From Pedobacter yonginensis (GTDB taxonomy: Bacteria; Bacteroidota; Bacteroidia; Sphingobacteriales; Sphingobacteriaceae): a DNA stretch of 64,000 nt. The DNA is taken from the NCBI RefSeq assembly GCF_003173595.1, contig NZ_QGNZ01000003.1, positions 434,001-498,000 on the forward strand, read 5' to 3'. Below the pieces are notes generated by a model. The model made no database searches and was not told the origin of the DNA. It saw only the letters and a list, made by a program, of their open reading frames with translations. This document shows positions 25,699 to 34,181 of this stretch, one piece after another. Numbering within the stretch: position 1 is the first letter of the stretch; each line of letters starts with the position of its first letter. The position numbers were made by a program, and so were the translations under genes.

Positions 25699-26364
25699 AT
25701 GTCTACAACAGATAACCAGACAATTCAACCTACTAAAAAAGGTTCATTTTTACAGGAAAATAATAAAAGCTTGCTATTTATAGCTGGTGCAGTAGTGTTA
25801 TTAATCGCAGTATATTTTTGGTATCAAAACGTATATTTAAAAGGCCGCGCAGAAGAAGCTGCAAGCAAAATGTTCAGATCTGAACAATATATCGGTATTG
25901 ATTCTTTATCAAATAAAGCAATCAAAGGCGAGGGTGGCTATCCAGGTTTGGAAAAAATTGCAGAGGACTATGACAATACAAAATCAGCAAACTTAGCTAA
26001 CTTATATTTAGGTGGTATTTACCTTCGTAAGGGAGAATATAAACAAGCTGTGGAGGCTTTGAGTAAATATAGTGCTACTGGTAGCCCTGTTGCAGATCCA
26101 TTGGCTTTAGGTTTGTTAGGTGATGCTTATAGCGAATTGAAAGATTACAAACAAGCTGCTACCTATTACAAAAAAGCTTCTGATAAGGCTAGTAAATTCA
26201 CTTCTCCGATGTTCTTGAAAAAATTAGGTTTGGTTAATGAAAACTTAAAAGATTTTAAAGGTGCTGTAGAAGCATATAGCAAAATCAAATCTCAATACCC
26301 TGAAAGCCAAGAAGCTCAATTAGTTGATGCTTATATTGCAAGAGCTCAAGGTCAAGTTAAATAA
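25699..26364 (+). CDS. Membrane-anchored tetratricopeptide-repeat protein (YfgM-like)
   Basis: 221 residues. A cytoplasmic start of ~24 residues, one transmembrane helix at about 25-43 (SLLFIAGAVVLLIAVYFWYQ), then a periplasmic helical region with TPR units: YLGGIYLRKGEYKQAVEALSKY, LLGDAYSELKDYKQAATYYKKA and KLGLVNENLKDFKGAVEAYSKI. The layout is that of YfgM/ancillary SecYEG translocon proteins, so an envelope-assembly scaffold is plausible but not shown. Own promoter and own terminator. Confidence 0.85.
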   Translation: MSTTDNQTIQPTKKGSFLQENNKSLLFIAGAVVLLIAVYFWYQNVYLKGRAEEAASKMFRSEQYIGIDSLSNKAIKGEGGYPGLEKIAEDYDNTKSANLANLYLGGIYLRKGEYKQAVEALSKYSATGSPVADPLALGLLGDAYSELKDYKQAATYYKKASDKASKFTSPMFLKKLGLVNENLKDFKGAVEAYSKIKSQYPESQEAQLVDAYIARAQGQVK

Positions 26365-26386
26365 GCAAGAAATAACTATACAAGGA

Positions 26387-26416
26387 AAAGGCTATCGTAA
26401 GATGGCCTTTTTTGTT
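26387..26416 (+). terminator. Intrinsic terminator of TPR-protein gene
   Basis: Arms AAAGGCTATC and GATGGCCTTT around GTAA, followed by TTTTG and TTTTA. 22 bp after the stop codon. Confidence 0.85.
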
Positions 26417-26439
26417 TTACTGTAATTTTGGGGATTGAA

Positions 26440-27000
26440 CTATTTATTAAATGCCGTCATCGTGTGTGCGGGGCCAATAGTAACGAAGCTTTTGATTAAT
26501 TCTACACTTTTATCAATGAGTGCTGGCAATTCTAGTTGCTCATTTTTATCAAACAGGCCTAAAACAAAATCAACCTGCCTACCTTTCGGGTAATCGTTCC
26601 CGATGCCGAAGCGTAAGCGTGCATAATTTTGCCCGCCACAAACTTCCTCTATACTTTTTAAGCCATTATGCCCAGCGCTAGAACCTTGCAGTTTTAAGCG
26701 GAGCTTACCGAGTGGCAAAGCCAAGTCATCAACCACTACAAGTACATTTTCTGGGGCAATCTTGAGTTCTTTCATCCAATAGTTCACGGCCTTACCACTC
26801 AAATTCATAAAAGTGGTTGGTTTGATTACGTGGAGTTTTTTGCCTTTGAAACCCACCTCAGCATAATAGGCCAAGCGCAGGTTTTGAAAGCTTCCATCTA
26901 AATTTTTAACCAGTTCATCGGCAATATCAAATCCAATATTATGCCTGGTGTGTGCGTAATCGGGTCCAATATTTCCTAAGCCAACTATAAGATATTTCAT
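26440..27000 (-). CDS. pth: Peptidyl-tRNA hydrolase
   Basis: 186 residues, standard Pth. Releases tRNA from stalled peptidyl-tRNA. GLGNIGPDYAHTRHNIGFDIAD contains the catalytic His20 neighbourhood (TRHNIG); VIKPTTFMNLSGKAVNYWM, VVVDDLALPLGKLRLKLQGSSAGHNGLKSI and YARLRFGIGNDYP follow in order. Third protein gene of the tRNA-Gln/prs/rplY/pth block, but a terminator and 350 bp separate it from rplY, so it may have its own promoter. Confidence 0.97.
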   Translation of the reverse strand: MKYLIVGLGNIGPDYAHTRHNIGFDIADELVKNLDGSFQNLRLAYYAEVGFKGKKLHVIKPTTFMNLSGKAVNYWMKELKIAPENVLVVVDDLALPLGKLRLKLQGSSAGHNGLKSIEEVCGGQNYARLRFGIGNDYPKGRQVDFVLGLFDKNEQLELPALIDKSVELIKSFVTIGPAHTMTAFNK

Positions 27001-27180
27001 GTTTGCAAAGGTAAAAGCTTAATTGGAAAGAAGAAAGATTATTCAGAATGATTTGGATGAAGCAAAAAAATTGGGAAGCATGTACGGGCATACACTTAGA
27101 TACAAGCCTAGCACAAGCGCTCGGTAGTGATTAGTACGATATTCATAAGCATAACGAGTTACAAATTTACCTAGGATTTA

Positions 27181-27212
27181 AGATGCTGAATTAAATTCAG
27201 CATGACGGACGT
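27181..27212 (+). repeat. Single palindromic unit (family 2) between pth and rplY
   Basis: Arms ATGCTGAA and TTCAGCAT at 27183-27203, followed by TGACGGACGT, the same unit as at 4.1-4.3 kb. Outside this unit and the rplY terminator the 350-bp gap shows nothing else recognisable. Confidence 0.7.
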
Positions 27213-27285
27213 ACCATAAAGCTAAACACTCGAAATTTTTGCTCAATCCGATGATTTTGACATACTTGAATTTTGAAAAACCAGC

Positions 27286-27316
27286 ACAAAAAAAGCGACA
27301 CAAATTTGTGTCGCTT
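27286..27316 (-). terminator. Intrinsic terminator of rplY
   Basis: Perfect stem of AAGCGACACAA and TTGTGTCGCTT; on the minus strand it is followed by a run of T. 35 bp past the rplY stop codon. Confidence 0.88.
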
Positions 27317-27350
27317 AATTCTGTAATCAAGAGATTTAAGTCCCTCTAAA

Positions 27351-27935
27351 TTATTTTTTACCTTTAGCAGCTTCAGTTTCTGCTTGTTTTAATGCTCTAC
27401 TCATACCTACAGAAACGATAGTATCTTCTGGAGTATTGGTAATAACATAACCTTCACCTTTAATATCACGAACGCGAACTAAACCACCAACTTCTAATGT
27501 GCTGATGCTTACTTCTACGGTTTGAGGCATTGATGCTGGTAAAGCTTTAACACGAAGTTTGCGTAATTTCTGAACCATTTTACCCCCCATTTTAACACCT
27601 GGAGAAGTTCCTGTTAATTTTACAGGGATTTCCATAACGATTTCTTTATCATCGAATAATTGAAGAAAATCGATGTGCATTAAAACATCAGTTAATGGGT
27701 GAAACTGAGTGTCTTTAACGATTGCTTTAGTTTTTGCACCGTTTACTTCAATTTCTACAAAGTTTGCTTCTGGAGTGTAAATTACATCTCTTAAGTCTGC
27801 AATAACAACAGCTAAATGTTGTTGTGATGTACCACCATACAATACCGCAGGAACTTTACCTTCGTAACGAAGCTCTTTGGCATCGCGTTTCCCTACGTTC
27901 TCTCTTGGAGAACCGCTAATTGCGATTGTTTTCAT
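27351..27935 (-). CDS. rplY: 50S ribosomal protein L25 / general stress protein Ctc
   Basis: 194 residues, so the long Ctc form with an L25 N-terminal domain (ISGSPRENVGKRDAKELRYEGKVPAVLYGG, residues 5-34) that binds 5S rRNA, and the TL5 C-terminal beta domain (EIPVKLTGTSPGVKMGGKMVQKLRKLRV onwards). Ends in a Lys/Ala-rich tail. Between prs and pth in the order typical of Bacteroidota; prs is 89 bp upstream, probably same transcript. Confidence 0.96.
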   Translation of the reverse strand: MKTIAISGSPRENVGKRDAKELRYEGKVPAVLYGGTSQQHLAVVIADLRDVIYTPEANFVEIEVNGAKTKAIVKDTQFHPLTDVLMHIDFLQLFDDKEIVMEIPVKLTGTSPGVKMGGKMVQKLRKLRVKALPASMPQTVEVSISTLEVGGLVRVRDIKGEGYVITNTPEDTIVSVGMSRALKQAETEAAKGKK

Positions 27936-28024
27936 TTTATTTTTATTTAATTATTAATATCCAGTATTTGGTATCGATCATGAAGACCTTAAGCCTTCTT
28001 CCCTCAACCTTCTACCTTATTTTA

Positions 28025-28966
28025 TTACACTTTAAATAGGTCGCTTATTGAACCGTGCTCGTTTACATTTGCAATTGCTCTTGCAAATAAACTGGCTGTA
28101 CTGAGCTGCCTAATTTTTGAACTTTGCATTTTCAACGGTATGGTATCAGTTACAATCAGTTCTGTTAATACCGAGTTTTCTACCGTTTCAATAGCTTTAC
28201 CCGATAACACCGCGTGAGTACATACTGCTCTAACGCTGGCTGCACCGTTTTCCATAATTAATGCTGCTGCTTTCGATAATGTTCCGGCAGTATCGCAAAT
28301 ATCATCTATCAACACTACATCTTGCCCGGTTACATCTCCAATAATCGACATCGATTCGATTTCATTGGCGCGTTTACGGCGTTTATCACAAATAATAACT
28401 TCTGCATTAAAAAACTTTGCAAAAGTACGTGCCCTGTAAGAGCCACCCATATCTGGTGATGCAATGGTTAGGTTTTTTAAACCTAAACTTTTTATATAGG
28501 GCACAAAAATAACCGATCCATCTAAGTGATCTACCGGAATATCAAAGAAACCTTGTATTTGTGCGGCATGCAAATCCATCGTCATGATGCGGTGGATACC
28601 TGCCGATTTTAATAAGTTTGCTACCAATTTAGCGCCGATTGCTACACGAGGTTTGTCTTTTCTATCTTGACGGGCTAAACCATAATAAGGAACAACTGCG
28701 GTAATGTAATGTGCTGAAGCTCTTTTAGCGGCATCAACCATTAGCAAAAGTTCCATTAAGTTATCGCTTGGCTGATAAGTAGATTGGATTAAGAAAACAT
28801 CGCAACCACGGATTGATTCATCAAAAGAAGGTTGAAACTCGCCATCACTGAATTTGTGAATGGTTACTTCGCCCAATGGCTTGCCGTAACTTTCAGCTAT
28901 CTTAAGTGATAATTCTCTAGAACCTGTTCCAGAGAAAAGCTTTACCTGGTTAAACTGCAATGGCAT
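28025..28966 (-). CDS. prs: Ribose-phosphate pyrophosphokinase
   Basis: 313 residues from ATG at 28966. The frame stays open for 33 more codons but those run into the tRNA-Gln gene and are not protein-like; the family starts with VKLFSGTGSRELSLKIAESYG. It makes PRPP from ribose 5-phosphate and ATP for purine, pyrimidine, His, Trp and NAD synthesis. Visible motifs: FSDGEFQPSFDESIRGCDVF, TAVVPYYGLARQDRKDKPR (flexible loop region), TMDLHAAQIQGFFDIPVDHL and the PRPP loop DVVLIDDICDTAGTL. Starts 70 bp after the tRNA and may be read from the same promoter. Confidence 0.97.
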   Translation of the reverse strand: MPLQFNQVKLFSGTGSRELSLKIAESYGKPLGEVTIHKFSDGEFQPSFDESIRGCDVFLIQSTYQPSDNLMELLLMVDAAKRASAHYITAVVPYYGLARQDRKDKPRVAIGAKLVANLLKSAGIHRIMTMDLHAAQIQGFFDIPVDHLDGSVIFVPYIKSLGLKNLTIASPDMGGSYRARTFAKFFNAEVIICDKRRKRANEIESMSIIGDVTGQDVVLIDDICDTAGTLSKAAALIMENGAASVRAVCTHAVLSGKAIETVENSVLTELIVTDTIPLKMQSSKIRQLSTASLFARAIANVNEHGSISDLFKV

Positions 28967-29036
28967 GATTCCGTGTAGTTTACGGGTTAAAAAAAATCGG
29001 ATCATGTATTTTACACGACCCGATGTTAAACTTAAG

Positions 29037-29107
29037 TTGTCCGACCTGGATTCGAACCAAGACAAACAGTACCAAAAACTGTCGTACTACCCTTATACTA
29101 TCGGACA
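29037..29107 (-). tRNA. tRNA-Gln (anticodon TTG)
   Basis: 71 nt without encoded CCA. Acceptor stem TGTCCGA/TCGGACA, D-arm with AGGGTAGT, anticodon stem ACAGT/ACTGT with loop TTTTGGT (anticodon TTG, reading CAA/CAG), T-loop TTCGAAT within CTTGG/CCAGG, discriminator base A. First member of the tRNA-Gln/prs/rplY/pth block, with its own promoter 37 bp upstream. Confidence 0.95.
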
Positions 29108-29143
29108 AAAGCAATTCGAGGATCTCTCTCTCGATTGGGAATG

Positions 29144-29174
29144 CAAATGTAGGCAGGTTATTTTAAATATGCAA
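29144..29174 (-). promoter_or_regulatory. Promoter of tRNA-Gln (TTG-N20-TACATTTG)
   Basis: On the minus strand TTG (plus 29172-29174), 20 bp, then TACATTTG (plus 29144-29151). This is a full match to the Bacteroidota arrangement, leaving a 5' leader of about 30 nt to be trimmed from the tRNA precursor. Confidence 0.7.
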
Positions 29175-29483
29175 GTGTGTTTTAAAAAAAATTGAAAAAT
29201 ATTTTGGGCTATAAATAAATACGCTTTGGGGTTAACATCTTATTTTCAAAGCCTTTTTTGACTTGGAAAACGATAACTCTTTTACTATCAGTTCATACCA
29301 AATCGGGAAGCTTTCTAAAAAAATATACAAATATAAAGATGTGGGGTATTTTTTTTTGAAATTTACGGTCGGCTCTAATCCGAAATGTAAGCCTTACACC
29401 AACCGGACTAACTCGGTGCAACAACGAAGCTGGATGTGTTTTTTTGGAAATTTACGGTTCGGTAATGCTTTGCCGATTTCAGT

Positions 29484-29535
29484 CCTGTGTTGCGCTAAAT
29501 CCTCGATGAAAAATCGGGGGATACCGCTTCACCCA
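29484..29535 (+). repeat. Dispersed structured element, family 1, copy B
   Basis: Hairpin at 29499-29522: lower stem ATCC/GGAT, bulged G at 29518, upper stem TCGAT/ATCGG (one T-G wobble), loop GAAAA. CCTG upstream and CAGG downstream can form an outer stem, and the 3' flank is CACCCAGGTTTA. It lies inside tandem-repeat copy 1. Confidence 0.75.
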
Positions 29536-29666
29536 GGTTTAAAATGTACGGCCGGCTGCAATCCTAAATGTAAATCTTACATCAACCAGACTAACTCAGT
29601 GCAACAACGAAAATGGATGTATTTTTTTTGGAAATTTATGGTTCGGTAATGCTTTGCCGATTTCAG

Positions 29667-29719
29667 TCCTGTGTTGCGCTAAATCCCCGATGAAAAATCG
29701 GGGGATACCGCTTCACCCA
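29667..29719 (+). repeat. Dispersed structured element, family 1, copy C
   Basis: Hairpin at 29683-29706: lower stem ATCC/GGAT, bulged G at 29702, upper stem CCGAT/ATCGG, loop GAAAA. The wobble of copy B is a full Watson-Crick pair here. It lies inside tandem-repeat copy 2. Confidence 0.75.
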
Positions 29720-29800
29720 GGTTTAAAATGTACGGTCGGCTACAATCCGAGTTGTTAAAAGATAGTTTTGTTATCCAACTCAAGTAATAAATTTTTAGTG

Positions 29801-29824
29801 TTGGTACGTGGGGAAACGTACCAA
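29801..29824. other. Perfect 9-bp hairpin in repeat-rich gap
   Basis: Arms TTGGTACGT and ACGTACCAA around GGGGAA. No T-run follows on the plus strand. Lies between the 183-bp and 81-bp tandem repeats; role unknown. Confidence 0.5.
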
Positions 29825-29963
29825 GGCGGCTGTGTTAGTTGCGCTCAAAATACCAAGTGTAAGCCTTATGAGCTTTGAGGGGTGCTAATTAAGTTCTTTG
29901 CAGTGCCTTGAGTAAAATAAACCTAATTGGAGCGGGCACGAACGGAGTGAGTAAAGCGGAAAG

Positions 29964-30184
29964 TAGGACTAACATTAACATGAAATACAGGTTTTGCTTT
30001 TCTAATTTTTCAAACCATTCTTAGCGAAATGTATAGCTCAGAATTAGGACTAACATTAATATGAAATACAGGTTTTGCTTTTCTAATTTTTTAAACCATT
30101 CTTAGCGAAATGTATAGCTCAGAATTAGGACTAACATTAATATGAACTACAGGCTTTGCTTTTCTGGTTTTTTAAACACTTCTA
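29964..30184 (+). repeat. 81-bp tandem repeat, two full copies and a shorter third
   Basis: Copies begin TAGGACTAACATTAA at 29964, 30045 and 30126 (period exactly 81); the third diverges after about 59 bp. Copies 1 and 2 are almost identical. With the 183-bp repeats it fills most of the 1.2-kb gap between the tRNA-Gln promoter and the DUF2723 gene. Between the two arrays, 29756-29963 contains only the 9-bp hairpin. Confidence 0.9.
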
Positions 30185-30403
30185 ACTAAATACGGATTAA
30201 AAAATTGCTTACTGGTGCAACATTTTGTTTTTGTAACCGACTTTATAGATGAACAATAATGTTTTGCTTTAAATTCATTTTAAGCTTGTTTGGTTAGCAA
30301 ATGTAAAATCCATCTAAAATTTTACCTTTTTATCGACTAGAATAGTTAATTTCGGCAGCATTTTTATGTCAAAACAAAATTTAATTATCATTATAATAAA
30401 CCA

Positions 30404-33400
30404 ATGAATTATTCAAAAGTTAATAATATAGTAGGCTGGCTCTGCTTTTTAATTGCGACAATAACTTACGTTTTAACCTTAGAACCTTCTGCTAGTTTTT
30501 GGGATTGTGGTGAGTTTATCGCTTCTGCTTTTAAAATGCAGGTTGTTCACCAACCGGGTGCACCTTTGTTTTTAATGATTCAAAGATTCTTCTCGATTTT
30601 TGCTGGTGGAGATAAAACGCAAATTGCTTACTGGATGAACATTGGTTCGGCCATTTCGAGTGCTGCAACCATCCTATTTTTGTTTTGGACCATAACTGCC
30701 CTAGCCAAGAAAACCCTAATTAAGGTTGGTGAAGAACTGACTACTGGTAAATTAATTAGCATTATGGGTGCTGGTGCAGTTGGTGCTTTAGCTTATACAT
30801 TTTCTGATAGTTTTTGGTTTTCGGCGGTAGAATCTGAGGTGTATGCTCAATCTTCTTTATTTACGGCCATTGTTTTTTGGGGCATTTTAAAATGGGAAGC
30901 TCATGCTGATGAGCCTAGAGGCGACCGGTGGTTACTCTTTATTGCATATATTATGGGTTTATCCATCGGGATACACCTTTTGAACTTACTCACCATACCT
31001 GCGATGGCTTTTGTTTATTATTTCAAAAAAACCGATAAGCCTACAACCTCAGGAATTTTTAAAACCTTATTGGTTGGGGTTTTAATTTTAGCGATCATAC
31101 AATATGGAATTATTCAGTATTTGGTTTCATTTGGAGCTTATTTTGATTTATTCTTTGTTAACACCTTAGGTTTAGGCTTTGGAACGGGCGTATTGTTTTT
31201 TGCGGTTTTATTAATTGGTGCTTTTGTTTGGGCCATTAGGTATTCAATTGCGCATCAGAAAAAGTTACTAAATCTGGCGCTAATTTCAACCGTGTTAATC
31301 ATTTTTGGTTATACTTCTTTCTCAATGATTGTGATCAGAGCGAAGGCTGATCCTAACTTAAATAACAGTGCGCCGAAAGATGCTTTTTCTTTTTTAAGTT
31401 ATTTGAATAGAGAGCAATACGGAGACAGACCTTTATTATTTGGGCCAAATTACAATTCGGAGAGATCTGGTGTAACAGAGGGAAAAACCATTTGGAGAAA
31501 AGGCGAAAATAAATATGAATCGGCAGGGAAGAAAAGCGACTATGAGTACAGCGACAATACCTTATTACCGCGTATGTATAGCGATGACCCAAAACATGCT
31601 GCCTTTTATAAAGAATGGATGCACATGGACGATAGTAAAAAACCTAATGTTGTGGATAATGTGGGTTTCTTATTTAGCTACCAAATTGGGTACATGTACA
31701 TGCGTTATTTTATGTGGAATTTTGTTGGTCGCCAAAACGATGAACAAGGACAGGGAAGTGGATTTGAGGGTGAATGGATTAGTGGAATAAAGGGTGTAGA
31801 TAAAATTCGCATGGGCGATCAAAGTCATTTACCACCATCAACGGTTGATAATAAAGCTTACAATCGTTTCTTTTTCTTACCGCTAATTTTAGGTTTGATG
31901 GGTGCAGTTTGGCATTTCAAACGCAATCAAAAAGATGCTGGAATTGTTGCCCTACTGTTTTTCTTTACGGGTATCGCCATTGTATTGTACTTAAACCAGA
32001 AACCTTTAGAGCCTAGAGAAAGAGATTATGCTTACACGGGTTCGTTTTATGCTTTTGCAATATGGATTGGCTTAGGTGTATTGGCAATTAAAGAATGGTT
32101 GTTTAAAAAGCTAACACCAACAACCGGAGCCATTGGTGCCACTGTTATTGGCCTACTTGCGGCTCCAACCATTATGGCCGAGCAGGGATGGGATGACCAC
32201 GACCGTTCTACCAAAATGGTTCCGCATGATATTGCTTTAGATTACCTTCAATCTTGCGCACCAAATGCCATTTTGTTTACCTACGGCGATAATGATACTT
32301 ATCCACTTTGGTACATTCAAGAGGTGGAGAATGTTCGTCCAGACGTACGTATTGTAAACTTAAGCTTGTTTGATACGGATTGGTACATTAACGGAATGAG
32401 ACAGAAGCAAAATGAATCTGCTCCGCTTCCGATTAGCATGGTTCCTTCTCAATACGTGCAAGGTGAGCGGGATGTATTGCCTTTTGATGATTACAAACTT
32501 GAGGGCGATGTTGAACTTAAAAAAGTTGTCGATTTATTGTTATCAAACGATGATGGCGATAAAGTACCGATGCAAGATGGAACGAAATCAAACTTCTTGC
32601 CAACAAAGAACTTAATGATTACGGTTGATCCTCAGCAAGTGATTAGCACAGGAACTGTTCCGGCGGCTGATGCTTCGAAGATAACTACGAAAATGGATTG
32701 GAAATTTAATAAGGGCTATGTAACTAAAGGAACGTTGGCCATGTTTGATATATTAGCTCACAACAACTGGAAACGTCCGATTTACTTTGCTTCTACGGTG
32801 CCTTCTGAACAATATAACGGTTTAGATAAGTACTTGTACAATGAAGGATTGGCGCTACGCCTATTGCCTTTAAAAGCAGATACAACGTCTTCTGAGGAAA
32901 GGTCGGAATTGACAAACACGCCTGCTTTGTACAACAATGTGATGAACAAATTTAAATGGGGTAACATGAAAACAGCTACCTATTTAGATCCGCAATCATC
33001 AGACGACACGTTCATCTTCACCAACATTTTCAGTAATTTGAGTAGTAACCTGATTAAAGAGGGTAAAACAACTGAAGCTAAAAAAGTGCTGGATAAATAT
33101 TTTGCGGTAATGCCTCAAAAATTCTTTGGTATCCGTACAGTTGTGGTTAAATTTTACATCGCCGAAAACCTATATAAATTAGGAGAAACTGCTCGGGCGA
33201 ATGAAATTTTAACTACTTCTGCCGATTACATTAATAAGGAATTAACCTATTTGGCTGATATTTCTCAATCGAAGGGAACGATTACGGGTTCGCAGAATGT
33301 TCAAACTGGTTTATATTATTTGGATAGAATGATTAAGACGAGTAAGGCTGCTGGACAGGCTCAGGTAAGTAGCCAATTGGAGAAAATATTTGCTGGTTTA

Positions 33401-33445
33401 GAAAGTAGATTTTCAATGTATTACGCTCAAGGGCCACAACAATAG
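30404..33445 (+). CDS. DUF2723 polytopic membrane protein, putative protein O-mannosyltransferase type
   Basis: 1013 residues. The N-terminal ~600 residues are hydrophobic with about 10-12 transmembrane helices: VGWLCFLIATITYVLTLEPS then ASFWDCGEFIASAFKMQVVHQPGAPLF, the DUF2723 signature with an acidic residue typical of GT-C glycosyltransferases. ERDYAYTGSFYAFAIWIGLG and FTYGDNDTYPLWYIQEVENVRPDVRIVN follow. The C-terminal ~350 residues are soluble with TPR-like helices (EGKTTEAKKVLDKYF). Relatives include TMEM260-type O-mannosyltransferases, so envelope protein glycosylation is the likely role; lipid-linked donor and targets are unknown. Confidence 0.88.
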   Translation: MNYSKVNNIVGWLCFLIATITYVLTLEPSASFWDCGEFIASAFKMQVVHQPGAPLFLMIQRFFSIFAGGDKTQIAYWMNIGSAISSAATILFLFWTITALAKKTLIKVGEELTTGKLISIMGAGAVGALAYTFSDSFWFSAVESEVYAQSSLFTAIVFWGILKWEAHADEPRGDRWLLFIAYIMGLSIGIHLLNLLTIPAMAFVYYFKKTDKPTTSGIFKTLLVGVLILAIIQYGIIQYLVSFGAYFDLFFVNTLGLGFGTGVLFFAVLLIGAFVWAIRYSIAHQKKLLNLALISTVLIIFGYTSFSMIVIRAKADPNLNNSAPKDAFSFLSYLNREQYGDRPLLFGPNYNSERSGVTEGKTIWRKGENKYESAGKKSDYEYSDNTLLPRMYSDDPKHAAFYKEWMHMDDSKKPNVVDNVGFLFSYQIGYMYMRYFMWNFVGRQNDEQGQGSGFEGEWISGIKGVDKIRMGDQSHLPPSTVDNKAYNRFFFLPLILGLMGAVWHFKRNQKDAGIVALLFFFTGIAIVLYLNQKPLEPRERDYAYTGSFYAFAIWIGLGVLAIKEWLFKKLTPTTGAIGATVIGLLAAPTIMAEQGWDDHDRSTKMVPHDIALDYLQSCAPNAILFTYGDNDTYPLWYIQEVENVRPDVRIVNLSLFDTDWYINGMRQKQNESAPLPISMVPSQYVQGERDVLPFDDYKLEGDVELKKVVDLLLSNDDGDKVPMQDGTKSNFLPTKNLMITVDPQQVISTGTVPAADASKITTKMDWKFNKGYVTKGTLAMFDILAHNNWKRPIYFASTVPSEQYNGLDKYLYNEGLALRLLPLKADTTSSEERSELTNTPALYNNVMNKFKWGNMKTATYLDPQSSDDTFIFTNIFSNLSSNLIKEGKTTEAKKVLDKYFAVMPQKFFGIRTVVVKFYIAENLYKLGETARANEILTTSADYINKELTYLADISQSKGTITGSQNVQTGLYYLDRMIKTSKAAGQAQVSSQLEKIFAGLESRFSMYYAQGPQQ

Positions 33446-33469
33446 TGGTTTAAGGAAATAAAATGCATT

Positions 33470-33503
33470 AAGCTTCACATTAATTTGTGAAGCTTTTTTT
33501 TTG
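33470..33503 (+). terminator. Intrinsic terminator of DUF2723 gene
   Basis: Arms AAGCTTCACA and TGTGAAGCTT around TTAATT, followed by eight or nine T. Confidence 0.92.
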
Positions 33504-33821
33504 GAATTTTATGAGCATAAAAAAGGGCAGCCATAATATGACTACCCTCTAAATTTGTCTGTTTCCAGCCAAATAAATTAACGCTCTCGATAAAAGAACA
33601 GGCAAAGCTTAAAATGGTTTTATAAAAGTGAAAAAAGTTTAGCTCATAAACGTTTGAGGCCTTCTAGAACACAACAGTTTAATTTTAAACGACCTAAGAC
33701 AAATCAGGATACAAAAGCAATGTGGCAAATTGATGCGCGCAAATTGCTCTTTCTTAATTGTGATTAGTGGGGGGTTCGGTTCGCATTAAGGGAGAAAGAC
33801 TAAAGACAACTAACATTCATC

Positions 33822-34068
33822 AGGATGCTGAAATAAACTCAGCATGAAAGGAAGGGCTGTAATAGATAACTATAAGATGTCGTCCCTTAATTTATTTGAG
33901 GATTTTAGTTTTTTTGATACGCATAATGATGAATTACTATTAAGATGCTGAAATAAATTCAGTATGAACGGTTAGCCTATTGTGAATGTCGGTTAGCTTG
34001 TTCAGAATAACCTATTGTTTAAGTACGACCAAATCAAAAGGTATCGGTCTGAATTTATTTCAGGGTTT
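33822..34068. repeat. Cluster of four palindromic units (family 2), alternating orientation
   Basis: Units at 33825-33845 (plus), 33883-33902 (minus, degenerate), 33945-33965 (plus) and 34049-34063 (minus, outer arm decayed). Plus units have ATGCTGAAATAAA as left arm and spacer; minus units correspond to the CCCTGAAATAAATTCAG variant also at 4188. Upstream of the first unit, GGGAGAAAGAC recurs near 62350 and, inverted, near 4290. The cluster fills the 620-bp gap between the convergent DUF2723 and accA genes; 33504-33821 shows nothing else recognisable. Confidence 0.7.
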
Positions 34069-34121
34069 TAGCTGGTTTCTGCAGGATATTTTCTTTGCCC
34101 CTATCTCACACATTATTAAGG

Positions 34122-34160
34122 GCAAAAAAAATCCTGTTTTGCAAAAGCAAAACAGGATTT
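34122..34160 (-). terminator. Intrinsic terminator of accA
   Basis: Arms ATCCTGTTTTGC and GCAAAACAGGAT; the minus strand continues into a run of eight T. 22 bp past the accA stop. Confidence 0.92.
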
Positions 34161-34181
34161 TAAGTTTATGTTATTGATAAA

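Larger units (their letters stand above)
29364..29755 (+). repeat. 183/184-bp tandem repeat, two full copies and a partial third
   Basis: Copy 1 starts at 29364, copy 2 at 29547, the partial third at 29731 (periods 183 and 184). Each copy starts TACGGYCGGCT and ends CACCCAGGTTTAAAATG. Two inner stretches are recognisable: a small inverted repeat AATGTAAG/CTTACA, and the structured family-1 hairpin near the 3' end. Reading frames across the region simply translate the repeat and are not genes. Confidence 0.9.

Noticed and set aside
28967..29065. 33-codon N-terminal extension of prs
   Set aside because: It overlaps the tRNA-Gln gene and is not part of the PRPP synthetase fold; the ATG at 28966 fits the family start.
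28965..29195. Plus-strand reading frame of 76 codons
   Set aside because: It is the complement of the tRNA-Gln gene and the prs start; no protein features.
29263..29649. Plus-strand reading frame of 128 codons over the 183-bp repeats
   Set aside because: It only translates the tandem repeat twice; low complexity in function, no start context, and the same sequence is better explained as non-coding structured repeat.
29364..30184. CRISPR array
   Set aside because: Repeat units are 81 and 183 bp and contiguous, with no unique spacers between short repeats and no cas genes.
33986..34177. Plus-strand reading frame of 63 codons
   Set aside because: It runs through family-2 palindromes and the accA terminator; no coding character.
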